A DNA stretch of 64,000 bases from Pseudomonas sp. MUP55. Lineage in GTDB: Bacteria > Pseudomonadota > Gammaproteobacteria > Pseudomonadales > Pseudomonadaceae. The notes under the pieces were generated by a model. That model was not told the DNA's origin. It did not search any database and saw nothing but the letters and a program-made list of their open reading frames with translations. The stretch's first letter is position 1, and each line of letters begins with the position of its first letter. Position numbers and translations under genes: made by a program. This document shows positions 7,801-17,091 of the stretch, one piece after another. The DNA lies in the NCBI RefSeq assembly GCF_034043515.1, contig NZ_CP138214.1:5835501-5899500 (forward strand), given 5' to 3'.

Positions 7801-10459
7801 TCAACACGGCCACCGCCCTCGGGACGGCGTGTCCAGCCTGGTGATCGCCGAGCAGATCGGTCACGTTTTACCCGCCACGGCACCGACCCCTTCAGAGTCC
7901 ATGCGGGCCGCACGCTCATGGTCTTCAGTACGCAGTCAACAGTTGGCGGCTATCGTTGCCGATGAGCTATTTCACACGGATGAATCCCAGCTCAAATCGG
8001 CCGCTCTGCGCAACACTTCCATGTACGAGGTGGTGAAGGAAACGATTGATGACTTTCTCTTCTACGCCAAAATGCTGGTGCCTTTTTGGGGCGGTGTCGA
8101 GGACATCGCCTCGGGAGATCCGCAACGCGTGGAGCGCGCAGGGTTGTCGTTGTTCACCGACCTGATCTCCTTCGCCGCTCCCATCGGTAAATACATCGGC
8201 GGTTCGGGACGCTTACTTGCACAGGCCGGAAAAATCAGTTTTCAGGCAGCGTTGCCGAGGTTCGCAACACTCACCAAAACGTTTGTGCTGGGCGCTCTTA
8301 AAGAGTTAAACCCGCTGGAAGCTGTGCCAGCTCTGCTCAAGCTCGGCGGCTTAAGTCTATTGCGGCTCAGCGTTGCCACCATGCGCCAGGTGGACGCTGG
8401 CCTGGAGCTGTTCAGGAAAGCGCTTAACAAACCAACCCTTGTACCCACTGGCCGGACGCTAGGATCGGTAGACCCACAAATCTGGAAACCCCTTCAAACG
8501 CAGGACAGTCTGTTTACCGTAGCAGGCATCGACCACGTTCCCATGCGCAGTGTCGGCACCGATCTGTTGCCTGAGTATCGCCTGATCGATCCACTGACCA
8601 ATACTGTGTTCGGCCCCCGGTATATCCCATTGGGCGATGGGGGTCTGCAACGCATGCCTGATCTTGACGACTACATTGCGCCAGTCACGTATGAGCAAAC
8701 CCTGGAATTCAGCCGTCGGGCCAACGGCGTCTATGATGGAAAGAATCAGCAGAGCTATGTGCGTGCCCGCGGCCAATGGTACGCCATCGAAACCCGCTAC
8801 AGCCTCACCGGCGACACTGAGTTCCATATCGTTCACCCCCGCGACAAAACACGCCCTGCTCACCGTATTGTCGATAGCGAGAGGGGTTGGACGCCCGTGG
8901 GCGAAGGCGGACATGCGGGCGGAAAAAGGCTCGAAGAGCTTAAAAAAGCCAAGGCGAAACAGGCTGAACATTTGGAACAGACGCAACAGAAGTTGAATAG
9001 CGCCACAGCCCTGCTGGATCAGGCCACTCAATCCTCCGAATTCAACACGAGAAACCTGATATTTGATAAATCTTTGCTGCACAAAGAGGCCGCCAACGAA
9101 CTGGGCCTGATACACACAACGCACATGGACTCGCCAATATTCAACCCGGCACATTTCAATACCACACCAGACTTCGGCAGGGCGCGGCTGATCAAAGGCA
9201 TTGAAGTGGCTGACAACCTCAGCCCGCGTTACGCGGCAGTCGTTGATAACCTGGAAGGCTATTTGGAGGCTCAGCAAAAAACTATTGAACGGCTGACAGG
9301 GCCTGGTCTGCCCCTGAATCAGAGCGACCTCACCGCTGGAACGTTGAAGTCCTTTCTAGACGCTAAACGAAGAGCCGTTAACACCGTCATTGAACAGACC
9401 AAGGTACTGAAGTCGTTACTGGACGATGAACTGGAAAGGATGTTGGGCCACTTGGAAACACTTCCGGTGGAAAAAGCGGGGCCATCACCCGGACCATCAC
9501 AACCTGGCACGTCGCAAGTACCGCCCATCAAACCCCCGCCATCGGCCGGTCCAAAACCTGTTCCAAAAGATCGCATTTCCATACAGATCGCCGGCGACCA
9601 GCCCCGCAGCATCAGAACCGTACTCGCCAAGCCCAGAGCCGGGAACAGCGATGTCGCAGACGTCGTTGACAGCCAGGGTCAGCGCATCGACACCTATTAC
9701 AACCCCGGCGAGGACAAGCTCTGGATCAAATCCTCCATCCAAATCAAAGAGCCCGGTACGACTGCCACTCCCAACCAGACGAATATCACCAGGGAGCTCA
9801 AAGCCGCCGCCGAAAAAATGCAGGACGCGATCAAGGAATATGATGACCTTATCGTGTTTTATAGAAACAAACCGTCTGGCGAACCTGCGGGTGCCGAAGC
9901 GCTTATCAGGTCCGGCGCGATCAAACTCAACCAGGGAGCCGATGACCTTGAGGCCGCCTGCAGCGCCGTCACCGACGAGGCAACCCGGCAACGTCTAGTT
10001 GCGCAAGTTCGCCATTTCAGGGAGAACGCTGCGCGCATTAACACAATGGCGAAACTGGTGCGTCGGGAGCTGATTTCCAAACAAGCCCCCACTGGTAATG
10101 CTCTGGAGTTCCTGCAAAGCCAACCAGGCATCCTGCGCATTCGCAAAACCCTTGACCGATTGGCAGGCACTCGGCAGATACCAAAGCCTGGCACCAGCCG
10201 TTGGGTAAAAGTCCCGGACTTCCTGGACGAGTTCGAAATTAAAATCGCAGACACCGTGTGGGCTTACGGTCACATGCACTTTGAACAAGCCTCCCACACC
10301 GTCCCCGCCAAAATCTATCTCAAACCACCGGGACAGCGAGCGCTGTACGCAAACGCTCAGACCAGCGCCGCTCGCGAAGGCCGCCGCTTGGATATCCACC
10401 GCGCAGAGATCGATTGGCCACAGGCCCGGCGGGTGTTTTACCCAGAGTTGGCAGGATGA
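4808..10459 (+). CDS. Giant putative toxin/effector (DUF6543-like), copy 1
   Basis: This 1883-residue protein resembles the very large Pseudomonas proteins annotated with a dermonecrotic-toxin N-terminal domain (DUF6543); I cannot confirm the family without a search. No Sec signal is visible. The N-terminal ~1050 residues are mixed helical. Residues about 1080-1135 are the most hydrophobic part (LVPFWGGVEDIASG, LISFAAPIGKYIGGSG). About 1290-1375 is a beta-rich module with RGQWYAIETR and ERGWTPVGEGG. Residues 1376-1415 look coiled-coil. Residues 1590-1645 contain VADVVDSQGQRIDTYY and KLWIK, and 1798-1828 hold DFLDEFEIKI and AYGHMHFE. The chain ends QARRVFYPELAG. These C-terminal modules recur in the same order in the protein at 19936-24522. 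The start is uncertain: the ATG at 4823 has an AGG upstream, the one at 4808 does not. The gene stands alone, with no visible immunity or secretion gene beside it. Confidence 0.7.
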   Translation: MAGINMTPSPHEVALQTPSDIAQLASQWNDTLSETVREQPSMAFCADKLVLETFTELFDRHATLHIYLKNPEDSLAGPPTEMDRALITLVNDALHTCRIPAYYTLRSDLYRYKNNAFTRLDDASHIAIRTLIGKLLGPESYLNQLNRFWDSNHSATQQPRRSLIAQAVALLIQCEASLRFETASLEPASVALVRQLSSDPPPETLNVFDLSLQDPTHTDAMALVGAFAISTWPPDEQRTPNPTVLYLPGQRLAEFTSPTELETDLVNLLNTAHKRQRLMACIAHRQHSAFERLTPRTRVNLMPVTAVEHFFNRQVNLLIDKQSQDIEHHWAVSRNTPVDVIKTIDQAVDLAPLLNFNEAIKRYARKLLALSAKRRKAASAVQQRLIQLNTDRSKDFTGLLAQLKTLQTQAAPQPLAHQFFTPHYQSPLYNACVRAVDVLKKLKDDTDFAAWLSKRSNETQGDWSFWDTLGQLVSTLPAVVDSPLTRFTIQGLLLPLSEVPAYWHHDVQVLIAARRDVGDGIREDGTVRLDLALKFYGVHIAVDSLPSLVIERLQERAATLSLDMDEGRLPFDDVIDKQGDANLQSRLSQRQLPGNRSIFTQLTEYFLTPEREAKALRTPTVVLEEWLNTRQCLEFGKQLVNALGWYTTEDETPPVKVLRDLVWRTLWLHLERPTDNARSTVAGKEIATPLHWGRRYSYIRQQIENSLAQNHQLTPGGVQMVMRLLQQASAAEIWVKDIPDDLHYASSITWVNFKAGVILAQAIAPDAAQHMTFQQLLGLVATTSQAATPEQQLVLSLARLGPTLEWATANGVLTTEKTEFLPEEIQLAVEALEQQERDIIQATETLSKAPPGRWRFTTDDEFNRGFSDYLSGVKAAYPTLIRALLPNLPVADRRAIENGQVTLYALRQELRDLQVGQETPQNTAAARGRQGFIIQAQVEQSTSYYEVFPRAAIIRARPDIQTLKIDGDVVVRNTGSTSRPSKGTFRLATSMPFDWQAYQHGHRPRDGVSSLVIAEQIGHVLPATAPTPSESMRAARSWSSVRSQQLAAIVADELFHTDESQLKSAALRNTSMYEVVKETIDDFLFYAKMLVPFWGGVEDIASGDPQRVERAGLSLFTDLISFAAPIGKYIGGSGRLLAQAGKISFQAALPRFATLTKTFVLGALKELNPLEAVPALLKLGGLSLLRLSVATMRQVDAGLELFRKALNKPTLVPTGRTLGSVDPQIWKPLQTQDSLFTVAGIDHVPMRSVGTDLLPEYRLIDPLTNTVFGPRYIPLGDGGLQRMPDLDDYIAPVTYEQTLEFSRRANGVYDGKNQQSYVRARGQWYAIETRYSLTGDTEFHIVHPRDKTRPAHRIVDSERGWTPVGEGGHAGGKRLEELKKAKAKQAEHLEQTQQKLNSATALLDQATQSSEFNTRNLIFDKSLLHKEAANELGLIHTTHMDSPIFNPAHFNTTPDFGRARLIKGIEVADNLSPRYAAVVDNLEGYLEAQQKTIERLTGPGLPLNQSDLTAGTLKSFLDAKRRAVNTVIEQTKVLKSLLDDELERMLGHLETLPVEKAGPSPGPSQPGTSQVPPIKPPPSAGPKPVPKDRISIQIAGDQPRSIRTVLAKPRAGNSDVADVVDSQGQRIDTYYNPGEDKLWIKSSIQIKEPGTTATPNQTNITRELKAAAEKMQDAIKEYDDLIVFYRNKPSGEPAGAEALIRSGAIKLNQGADDLEAACSAVTDEATRQRLVAQVRHFRENAARINTMAKLVRRELISKQAPTGNALEFLQSQPGILRIRKTLDRLAGTRQIPKPGTSRWVKVPDFLDEFEIKIADTVWAYGHMHFEQASHTVPAKIYLKPPGQRALYANAQTSAAREGRRLDIHRAEIDWPQARRVFYPELAG

Positions 10460-10501
10460 CTCAAGGCGTATGTCTGCGCACGGATGCGGGTAGAAAATGG
10501 G

Positions 10502-11038
10502 TTAAAGGTCGGACTCTTTCACCACCCTCACCTTCCCCGCATCCAGCGCATACGCTGCATCGGCCAGGTCATTGTTGACCTTCTCCACCTTCAACGTGCC
10601 GGTGACCCACAGCGGCGTGTAGATATCATCCAGCTTCAACCCCTTGGGATAACGCACCAGCACCAACTGGTTGGGCGGCGGTGGCGGCACATGGATGCAG
10701 GCGCCTGGGTAGGGCACCAGGAAAAACAGCGTGCTGCGGCCCTTGGCGTCGGTTTCCAGCGGCACCGGATAGCCGCCGATGCGGATGCTCCTGCCGTTCA
10801 TGGCTGCCACGGTCTTGGTGGAGTACATCACCGCCGGCAAGCCTTTGCTCTGCTTCAGGCCGCCTTTGTCGGTAAAGGTGCCTTGGGCTTCGGGGGAGTT
10901 GTGATCGATCTCGGGCATGGCCTCGAGGGCTTTCTGATCCGACAGTGGCATCAGCTCGAGCCAGTCGGTTTCCGGCAGTTCGCCAGCGTGGGCCAGGCCT
11001 GAGCCCAGCAAGAGGAGAGTCAATAAAAGACGGCGCAT
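10502..11038 (-). CDS. DUF3299 domain-containing exported protein
   Basis: A 178-residue protein beginning MRRLLLTLLLLGSGLAHAGE has a typical Sec signal peptide with cleavage near AHA-GE. The body shows the DUF3299 pattern: IGGYPVPLE, FFLVPYPGACIHVPPPPPNQ, and PLWVTGTLKVE. Members are small periplasmic proteins of unknown biochemical role, often with an OB-like or lipoprotein-like fold. I preferred the ATG at 11038 over an upstream TTG seven codons earlier. It is transcribed convergently toward the giant gene, 42 bp away. I make no claim beyond family membership and export. Confidence 0.8.
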   Translation of the reverse strand: MRRLLLTLLLLGSGLAHAGELPETDWLELMPLSDQKALEAMPEIDHNSPEAQGTFTDKGGLKQSKGLPAVMYSTKTVAAMNGRSIRIGGYPVPLETDAKGRSTLFFLVPYPGACIHVPPPPPNQLVLVRYPKGLKLDDIYTPLWVTGTLKVEKVNNDLADAAYALDAGKVRVVKESDL

Positions 11039-11076
11039 GCTAAGGCTCGGCAAGTTCAAGTGGCGAGCATTCTAGC

Positions 11077-11101
11077 CCTCTGCGCCTGCGCAGCGCAGAG
11101 G
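11077..11101. repeat. 9-bp hairpin between YeaQ-like and DUF3299 genes
   Basis: CCTCTGCGC and GCGCAGAGG form a perfect 9-bp stem with a 7-base loop just after the YeaQ-like stop on the minus strand. There is no T run. It may act as a 3' stabiliser or Rho-dependent terminator. Confidence 0.45.
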
Positions 11102-11115
11102 ACTTTGTCGGCTGA

Positions 11116-11361
11116 TTACTTCTTTTTGATCAGGCCGTAGATCACCAGCAGCACAATGGCACCGACCAGCGCACCGATGAAGCCTGCGCCTTGACCGGCC
11201 TGGTAGATACCCAGGGCCTGGCCACCGTAGGTCGCAGCCAGGGAGCCGGCGATACCCAGCAGGATGGTCATGATCCAGCCCATGCTGTCGTCGCCGGGCT
11301 TGAGGAAACGCGCCAGCAGGCCGACGATCAAGCCGATAAAGATGGTTCCGATGATACCCAT
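11116..11361 (-). CDS. GlsB/YeaQ/YmgE family membrane protein
   Basis: The product has 81 residues with three hydrophobic segments: GIIGTIFIGLIVGLLARFL at the N-terminus, GWIMTILLGIAGSLAATYGG in the middle, and AGFIGALVGAIVLLVIYGLI before a KKK tail. The FLKPGDD loop after helix 1 is the hallmark of this transglycosylase-associated-protein family. Homologues are small inner-membrane proteins often induced by stress; their molecular role is unknown. GAGGGAAATGCC precedes the ATG. Longer in-frame starts exist upstream but encode a non-hydrophobic extension not typical of the family. Confidence 0.9.
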   Translation of the reverse strand: MGIIGTIFIGLIVGLLARFLKPGDDSMGWIMTILLGIAGSLAATYGGQALGIYQAGQGAGFIGALVGAIVLLVIYGLIKKK

Positions 11362-11466
11362 GGCATTTCCCTCTGATTGGTGTGAGTCATGCCAAAGCCT
11401 AGTCAGACTTTGGCATCCTGCAATCAGAGGGACATGGGGCCTCAATGGTTCCCGCGGCGATCAGGC

Positions 11467-12552
11467 TTATTGCTCGGCGATCAGGGCTTCGACCTTGAGG
11501 ATCTGTGCCTGAAGCGTCGCGCGATCCTTGCAACGCAGGTTGGCGTGACCCACCTTGCGCCCGGCCTTGAAGGCCTTGCCGTAGTGATGCACATGGCAAT
11601 CGTCGATCGCCATTACCCGCTCAACCGGCGGCACCACACCGATGAAGTTGAGCATGGCGCTCTCGCCAACCTTGGCCGTGGAGCCCAGCGGCAAGCCCGC
11701 CACCGCCCGCAGGTGGTTTTCGAACTGACTGCACTCGGCGCCTTCAGTGGTCCAGTGCCCGGAGTTGTGTACGCGCGGGGCGATTTCGTTGGCCTTGAGG
11801 CCGCCATCGACTTCAAAGAACTCGAACGCCATCACGCCGACGTAATCGAGCTGCTTGAGCACGCGGCTGGAATAGTCTTCGGCCAGCGCCTGAAGCGGGT
11901 GATCGGTACTGGCCACGGAGAGCTTGAGGATGCCATTGACGTGGGTGTTGTGCACCAACGGATAGAAGCGGGTTTCGCCATCGCGGGCACGCACGGCAAT
12001 CAGCGAGACTTCGCCGGTGAACGGCACAAAGCCTTCGAGCAGGCAGGCGACGCTGCCGAGTTCGGCGAAGGTACCCGCCACATCGGCAGCGGTACGCAGC
12101 ACTTTCTGGCCCTTGCCGTCATAGCCCAGGGTGCGGGTTTTCAGCACGGCCGGCAGGCCGATGCTGGCGACGGCGGCGTCAAGGTCCGCCTGGGACTGGA
12201 TATCGGCGAAGGCCGGCGTCGGGATGCCCAGGTCCTTGAACATGCTCTTTTCGAACCAGCGATCGCGGGCGATGCGCAGGGCTTCGGCACTCGGGTACAC
12301 CGGTACGAACTGCGACAGGAAAGCCACGGTTTCAGCCGGGACGCTTTCGAATTCGAAGGTCACCAGGTCGACTTCGTCGGCCAATTGGCGCAGGTGGTCC
12401 GGGTCGCTGTAGTCAGCGCGCAGGTGTTCACCCAAAGCCGCCGCGCAAGCGTCCGGCGCGGGGTCCAGAAAAGCGAAATTCATACCCAGCGGGGTTCCCG
12501 CCAGCGCCAGCATGCGGCCCAACTGGCCGCCACCGATTACACCGATTTTCAT
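11467..12552 (-). CDS. purK: 5-(carboxyamino)imidazole ribonucleotide synthase PurK
   Basis: PurK is an ATP-grasp enzyme of de novo purine synthesis that converts AIR, bicarbonate and ATP to N5-CAIR. The 361-residue protein starts MKIGVIGGGQLGRMLALAG, the PurK N-terminal signature. It contains LKTRTLGYDGKGQ (ATP-grasp, about residue 140) and FFEVDGGLKANEIAPRVHNSGHWT (about residues 253-276). The start is the ATG at 12552; an upstream TTG is unlikely. It lies 11 bp downstream of purE on the same strand, so PurE can use its product directly, and the two are expected to be co-transcribed. Confidence 0.97.
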   Translation of the reverse strand: MKIGVIGGGQLGRMLALAGTPLGMNFAFLDPAPDACAAALGEHLRADYSDPDHLRQLADEVDLVTFEFESVPAETVAFLSQFVPVYPSAEALRIARDRWFEKSMFKDLGIPTPAFADIQSQADLDAAVASIGLPAVLKTRTLGYDGKGQKVLRTAADVAGTFAELGSVACLLEGFVPFTGEVSLIAVRARDGETRFYPLVHNTHVNGILKLSVASTDHPLQALAEDYSSRVLKQLDYVGVMAFEFFEVDGGLKANEIAPRVHNSGHWTTEGAECSQFENHLRAVAGLPLGSTAKVGESAMLNFIGVVPPVERVMAIDDCHVHHYGKAFKAGRKVGHANLRCKDRATLQAQILKVEALIAEQ

Positions 12553-12563
12553 CGTCAACAACC

Positions 12564-13055
12564 TCAGGCGATACGTGGGTCTGGATTGTCCAGCACGCTG
12601 TCTGTCTGCTCAGCACGGAATTTTTTCAGCACCGCATGGAACTGCGGATGCTTGGCGCCCAGGATGCTGGCGGACAGCAATGCGGCGTTGATCGCGCCGG
12701 CCTTGCCGATCGCCAGGGTCGCCACCGGAATGCCGGCCGGCATCTGCACGATGGACAACAGCGAATCCACGCCCGAGAGCATTGAAGACTGCACCGGCAC
12801 ACCCAGCACCGGCAGGTGAGTCTTGGCCGCGCACATGCCCGGCAAATGCGCCGCGCCGCCGGCACCGGCGATGATCACCTCGATGCCACGGGATTCTGCT
12901 TCATCGGCATACTGGAACAGCAGGTCCGGGGTGCGGTGGGCGGAGACCACCTTCACTTCGTACGGAATGCCGAGTTTTTCCAGCATATCGGCGGTGTGGC
13001 TAAGGGTGGACCAATCGGACTTGGAGCCCATGATCACGCCAACCAATGCACTCAT
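12564..13055 (-). CDS. purE: N5-CAIR mutase PurE
   Basis: PurE converts N5-CAIR to CAIR in purine synthesis. The 163-residue length is normal for the bacterial class I enzyme. Diagnostic segments are [10 protein letters not shown] at residues 6-15, [10 protein letters not shown] near 38, [13 protein letters not shown] near 70, and [22 protein letters not shown] near 97. It is the first gene of a purE-purK operon. Its leader carries an intrinsic-terminator-like hairpin 38-76 bp upstream of the start (13094-13131), which suggests control of read-through. Confidence 0.97.
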   Translation of the reverse strand: MSALVGVIMGSKSDWSTLSHTADMLEKLGIPYEVKVVSAHRTPDLLFQYADEAESRGIEVIIAGAGGAAHLPGMCAAKTHLPVLGVPVQSSMLSGVDSLLSIVQMPAGIPVATLAIGKAGAINAALLSASILGAKHPQFHAVLKKFRAEQTDSVLDNPDPRIA

Positions 13056-13093
13056 CGTCGTGCCTCTTCTCTCTGGGCGCCCGCAGGCGCGTC

Positions 13094-13131
13094 AAAAAAC
13101 AACAAGCCACGCAGGAAATCCGGCGTGGCTT
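13094..13131 (-). terminator. Terminator-like hairpin in the purE leader
   Basis: On the minus strand AAGCCACGC and GCGTGGCTT form a perfect 9-bp stem with a 10-base loop, followed by GTTG and six T. It lies between the probable purE promoter and the purE ATG, with no gene ahead of it to terminate. A second GC hairpin (13146-13162, GGCCGG-TTGGA-CCGGCC) sits just upstream and overlaps an alternative GGCC-GAA-GGCC stem. This arrangement resembles an attenuator or riboswitch expression platform. Confidence 0.6.
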
Positions 13132-13173
13132 GGTGTACGAATTTAGGCCGGTTGGACCGGCCGAAGGCCGCGC

Positions 13174-13179
13174 AGTATA
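13174..13179 (-). promoter_or_regulatory. Candidate -10 element of the purE promoter
   Basis: The minus strand reads TATACT, a five-of-six match to the sigma-70 -10 consensus, about 120 bp upstream of the purE start. No good -35 hexamer is visible at 17 bp, so an activator or a weak promoter is possible. If used, it gives a leader of roughly 110 nt that contains the hairpins at 13094-13162. Confidence 0.4.
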
Positions 13180-13431
13180 CCGTAATAATCCAGATAAACA
13201 GCCCCTTGGATGACCATCTGTCTTGAGACGTGGAAAAGGCGTTTACTGACCCAGAAGTCAGCCAAGTTAATACACCGCCTGCACTGCATCCGCATCGGGT
13301 TTTATTGGCCACTCTATTATCCCGACATATCAAAATTCGTTAAAAACCAATTTACATATATTCATAAACATCTTTTGCGTTTTCAGTTTCTGATAGCCGC
13401 TCTAATCTTCAGTTTCATCAAGGAGATTCCC
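13180..13431. other. AT-rich region upstream of the metalloprotease gene
   Basis: This 250-bp stretch is visibly AT-richer than the surrounding genome, with several A/T runs around 13310-13400. It carries no gene I can support. Lower GC directly upstream of an accessory metalloprotease gene is consistent with horizontal acquisition of that gene together with its promoter region. Confidence 0.4.
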
Positions 13432-14343
13432 ATGCGCGCAATCAATCCCTCACCCGTATCGCCAGCGACACTTCCCATCCCCCCAGGGTCGGAAAATACG
13501 CCATCCATAACCCTCAATCCCAGCGGCAACCCGGTCATTCTTTCCCGTCGCCGTGCCGACCTCAGTCGCATGGAAGAACCTGGCTTCGCTCCCACACCAC
13601 CCCCACTGACCTTGGACATTGAGGAGCATACGGTAGTCCTTGCACCTAGGAGAGCAGATCGCAGGCACCAGAACGAAGATGACGAATCCCTTGAAGACCA
13701 GCCGACGCCCCGGCTGCAGAACACACCCAGCGTGGCAGAAGCAGGCGATGGGACTGATCCGAAAAAGCCGCTCGTCATAAACGTATACATACATGACGAC
13801 CTCTATCAGGAACATCAACCTTATTCATTCTATGGGGATTATTTCAGTTGGCTGGAAAAGGAACTTGAGTTCATTACAAGCCGTGATGTCATCATTGAAA
13901 TGAAAGATAAAAGACAGGCACCGGAACTCACCAACTACGATTACAAACACAGCGACTTCAACGTCGCCAACCAGGGCTGGGAAAAAAGAGTGAAAGAACA
14001 CCTCGGCGAAAACCAGAGCAGTGCCCAAGCCGGCCCGCCCCCGAAACACTTGCTATTTACCGAGAGCACCATAACCGATGGTGTGGTTGATTCTATTGAG
14101 GGCGTGGCCCTTTACAAAGGTGACTACGGCATAGCATCTAACAATTTCTATACCACACCCGCCCATGAAATCGGTCACATGCTGGGCGCAACCCATGAAG
14201 ATAGCGAAGTGGTTTACAAGGATGGCTGGTGGTTCGATACGAACATGAAAAGTGATCTTTTTTCAGCGCTCAGGGGCAACAGCTACACTTTCAGCGATGC
14301 GAACAGGGAAAATATTCGCCGGTGGAGTGAGCGTTTCCCGTAA
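13432..14343 (+). CDS. Putative metzincin-type zinc metalloprotease
   Basis: The 303-residue protein carries HEIGHMLGATHED at residues 245-257. This is the metzincin zinc motif HExxHxxGxxH, with zinc ligands expected at H245, H249 and H255 and catalytic E246. DTNMKSD at 269-275 places M272 as the likely Met-turn. The first ~115 residues are rich in Pro, Ser and Arg and look disordered, with no Sec signal. Residues about 116-240 (starting LVINVYIHDDLY) form the rest of the catalytic domain. The ATG at 13432 has AAGGAG eight bases upstream. I recognise no named family. A disordered head plus a small protease domain fits an effector exported by a type III or VI system, but no such system is here. 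Confidence 0.75.
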   Translation: MRAINPSPVSPATLPIPPGSENTPSITLNPSGNPVILSRRRADLSRMEEPGFAPTPPPLTLDIEEHTVVLAPRRADRRHQNEDDESLEDQPTPRLQNTPSVAEAGDGTDPKKPLVINVYIHDDLYQEHQPYSFYGDYFSWLEKELEFITSRDVIIEMKDKRQAPELTNYDYKHSDFNVANQGWEKRVKEHLGENQSSAQAGPPPKHLLFTESTITDGVVDSIEGVALYKGDYGIASNNFYTTPAHEIGHMLGATHEDSEVVYKDGWWFDTNMKSDLFSALRGNSYTFSDANRENIRRWSERFP

Positions 14344-14381
14344 CGGTCGGATCGTGTGCGGGCCGCGCACACCAGGCCAAG

Positions 14382-15293
14382 TCAGGCGGAAGGGTTTACC
14401 GCTGCACCTTCCAGCTTGCGCCACAACAAGCGCACGTTCGCCTTGCGCACCAGTGCGCAGCGATACAGCCGAATCTCCAGCGGCACGTGCCACTGCGGTC
14501 CGCCACACACCACCAACTCGCCCCGCGCCAGTTCCGCCCGCACGCTCAACTGTGGTACCCACGCAATGCCCAGCCCTTCCAGCGCCATGCTCTTGAGGCT
14601 GTCGGCCATGGCCGTTTCGTACACGGTGGTGAAGCGCAAGGCGCGCTGACGCAGCAAGAGGTTCACCGAACGCCCCAGGAACGCCCCCGCACTGTAGGCC
14701 AGCAACGGCACGCTGCCCTCGCCTTCCAGGTCGAACAGCGGCTTGCCGTCGGCATCGGCGGCGCACACCGGGAGCATTTCGGTGTTGCCCAGGTGCAGCG
14801 AAGGGAAAATCTCGGCGTCCATCTGCATCGCCGCGTCCGGGTCGTAGAACGCCAGCATCAGGTCGCAGCCGCCTTCGCGCAGGGCATGCACGGCGTCACC
14901 CACGTTGGTGGCGACCAGCCGCGTGGCGATGTTCAGGCCCTCGTTGCGCAGCTGTGCGATCCAGCGCGGGAAGAAGCCCAGCGCCAGCGAGTGAGCGGCC
15001 GCCACCTGCATGACCTCGCCCTGCCCGCCTTCCAGATGATGCAAATGGCGCAATACTTCGCCGAGCTGTTCAACCACCGTGCGTGCGGTGACCAGGAACA
15101 ACTGACCCGCCGCCGTCAGCTCCACCGGCGTGCGCGAGCGATTGACCAAGGTCAGCCCCAGCGCCGCTTCCAGGCTGCGAATACGTCGGCTGAACGCCGG
15201 CTGCGTGACAAAGCGCCGCTCCGCCGCCTGGGAAAAACTGCGCGTCGCCGCCAGGGCGCTGAAGTCTTCCAGCCATTTGCTTTCAAGGTTCAT
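14382..15293 (-). CDS. LysR-family regulator, HypT/YjiE-like
   Basis: This 303-residue LysR regulator has the N-terminal winged helix-turn-helix at residues 5-64 and a substrate-binding-like effector domain after about residue 90. The N-terminal segment (WLEDFSALAATRSFSQAAE, then QPAFSRRIRSLEAALG) closely resembles E. coli YjiE/HypT, as does FFPRW and the GGCDLML stretch. HypT is a hypochlorite-responsive regulator in E. coli, and the role here may differ. The gene is divergent from aspA. An inverted repeat TATGC-N7-GCATA at 15364-15380 between them is a plausible operator. The start at 15293 gives the usual family length. Confidence 0.85.
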   Translation of the reverse strand: MNLESKWLEDFSALAATRSFSQAAERRFVTQPAFSRRIRSLEAALGLTLVNRSRTPVELTAAGQLFLVTARTVVEQLGEVLRHLHHLEGGQGEVMQVAAAHSLALGFFPRWIAQLRNEGLNIATRLVATNVGDAVHALREGGCDLMLAFYDPDAAMQMDAEIFPSLHLGNTEMLPVCAADADGKPLFDLEGEGSVPLLAYSAGAFLGRSVNLLLRQRALRFTTVYETAMADSLKSMALEGLGIAWVPQLSVRAELARGELVVCGGPQWHVPLEIRLYRCALVRKANVRLLWRKLEGAAVNPSA

Positions 15294-15363
15294 CACTGCC
15301 TCCCACGCCGAATGCACCATTTTGGCACACACGCCCGTCATGGTAACCGGGTCACATCAACAT

Positions 15364-15380
15364 TATGCCGTTTGTGCATA
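15364..15380. promoter_or_regulatory. Candidate LysR operator between hypT-like gene and aspA
   Basis: TATGC-CGTTTGT-GCATA is a perfect 5-bp inverted repeat with a T-N11-A core, the canonical LysR-type binding pattern. It lies about 70 bp from the regulator start and about 97 bp from the aspA start. Assignment to this regulator is inference from position. Confidence 0.5.
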
Positions 15381-15476
15381 GGCCAGTGTTTAACAGCATT
15401 GGCCCAAAAACTTCCACAAGCCTAGCATTCGCAGCGTTCCGGCCAGTTCCGGGTCCATATCGAGATGATTTCCGTC

Positions 15477-16901
<1,425 letters not shown>

Positions 16902-16955
16902 GCGTTTGTTGCACCGCTCACCAGGTTGAGGGACTAGACACCTCTCACCTTTTGA

Positions 16956-16989
16956 GGGCCTGAAGGCTCGTTCTTCAGGCCCTTTTTTT
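16956..16989 (+). terminator. Intrinsic terminator of aspA
   Basis: GGGCCTGAAG and CTTCAGGCCC form a perfect 10-bp stem with a 7-base loop, directly followed by seven T. It starts 54 bp after the aspA stop. Confidence 0.93.
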
Positions 16990-16992
16990 ACC

Positions 16993-17091
16993 TGTAGGAG
17001 CGAGCTTGCTCGCGAAAAACTACTGGGCACCGCGTTCATCAGGAGGAACACATCACCGTTCAAGACCTTCGCGAGCAAGCTCGCTCCTACA
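16993..17091. repeat. REPIN, GTAGGAGCGAGCTTGCTCGC family
   Basis: The left arm TGTAGGAGCGAGCTTGCTCG and its inverted copy ending TCGCTCCTACA enclose about 55 bp of loop. It directly abuts the aspA terminator. Two more members of this family occur at 31280-31378 and, in degenerate form, at 49165-49263. Confidence 0.93.
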
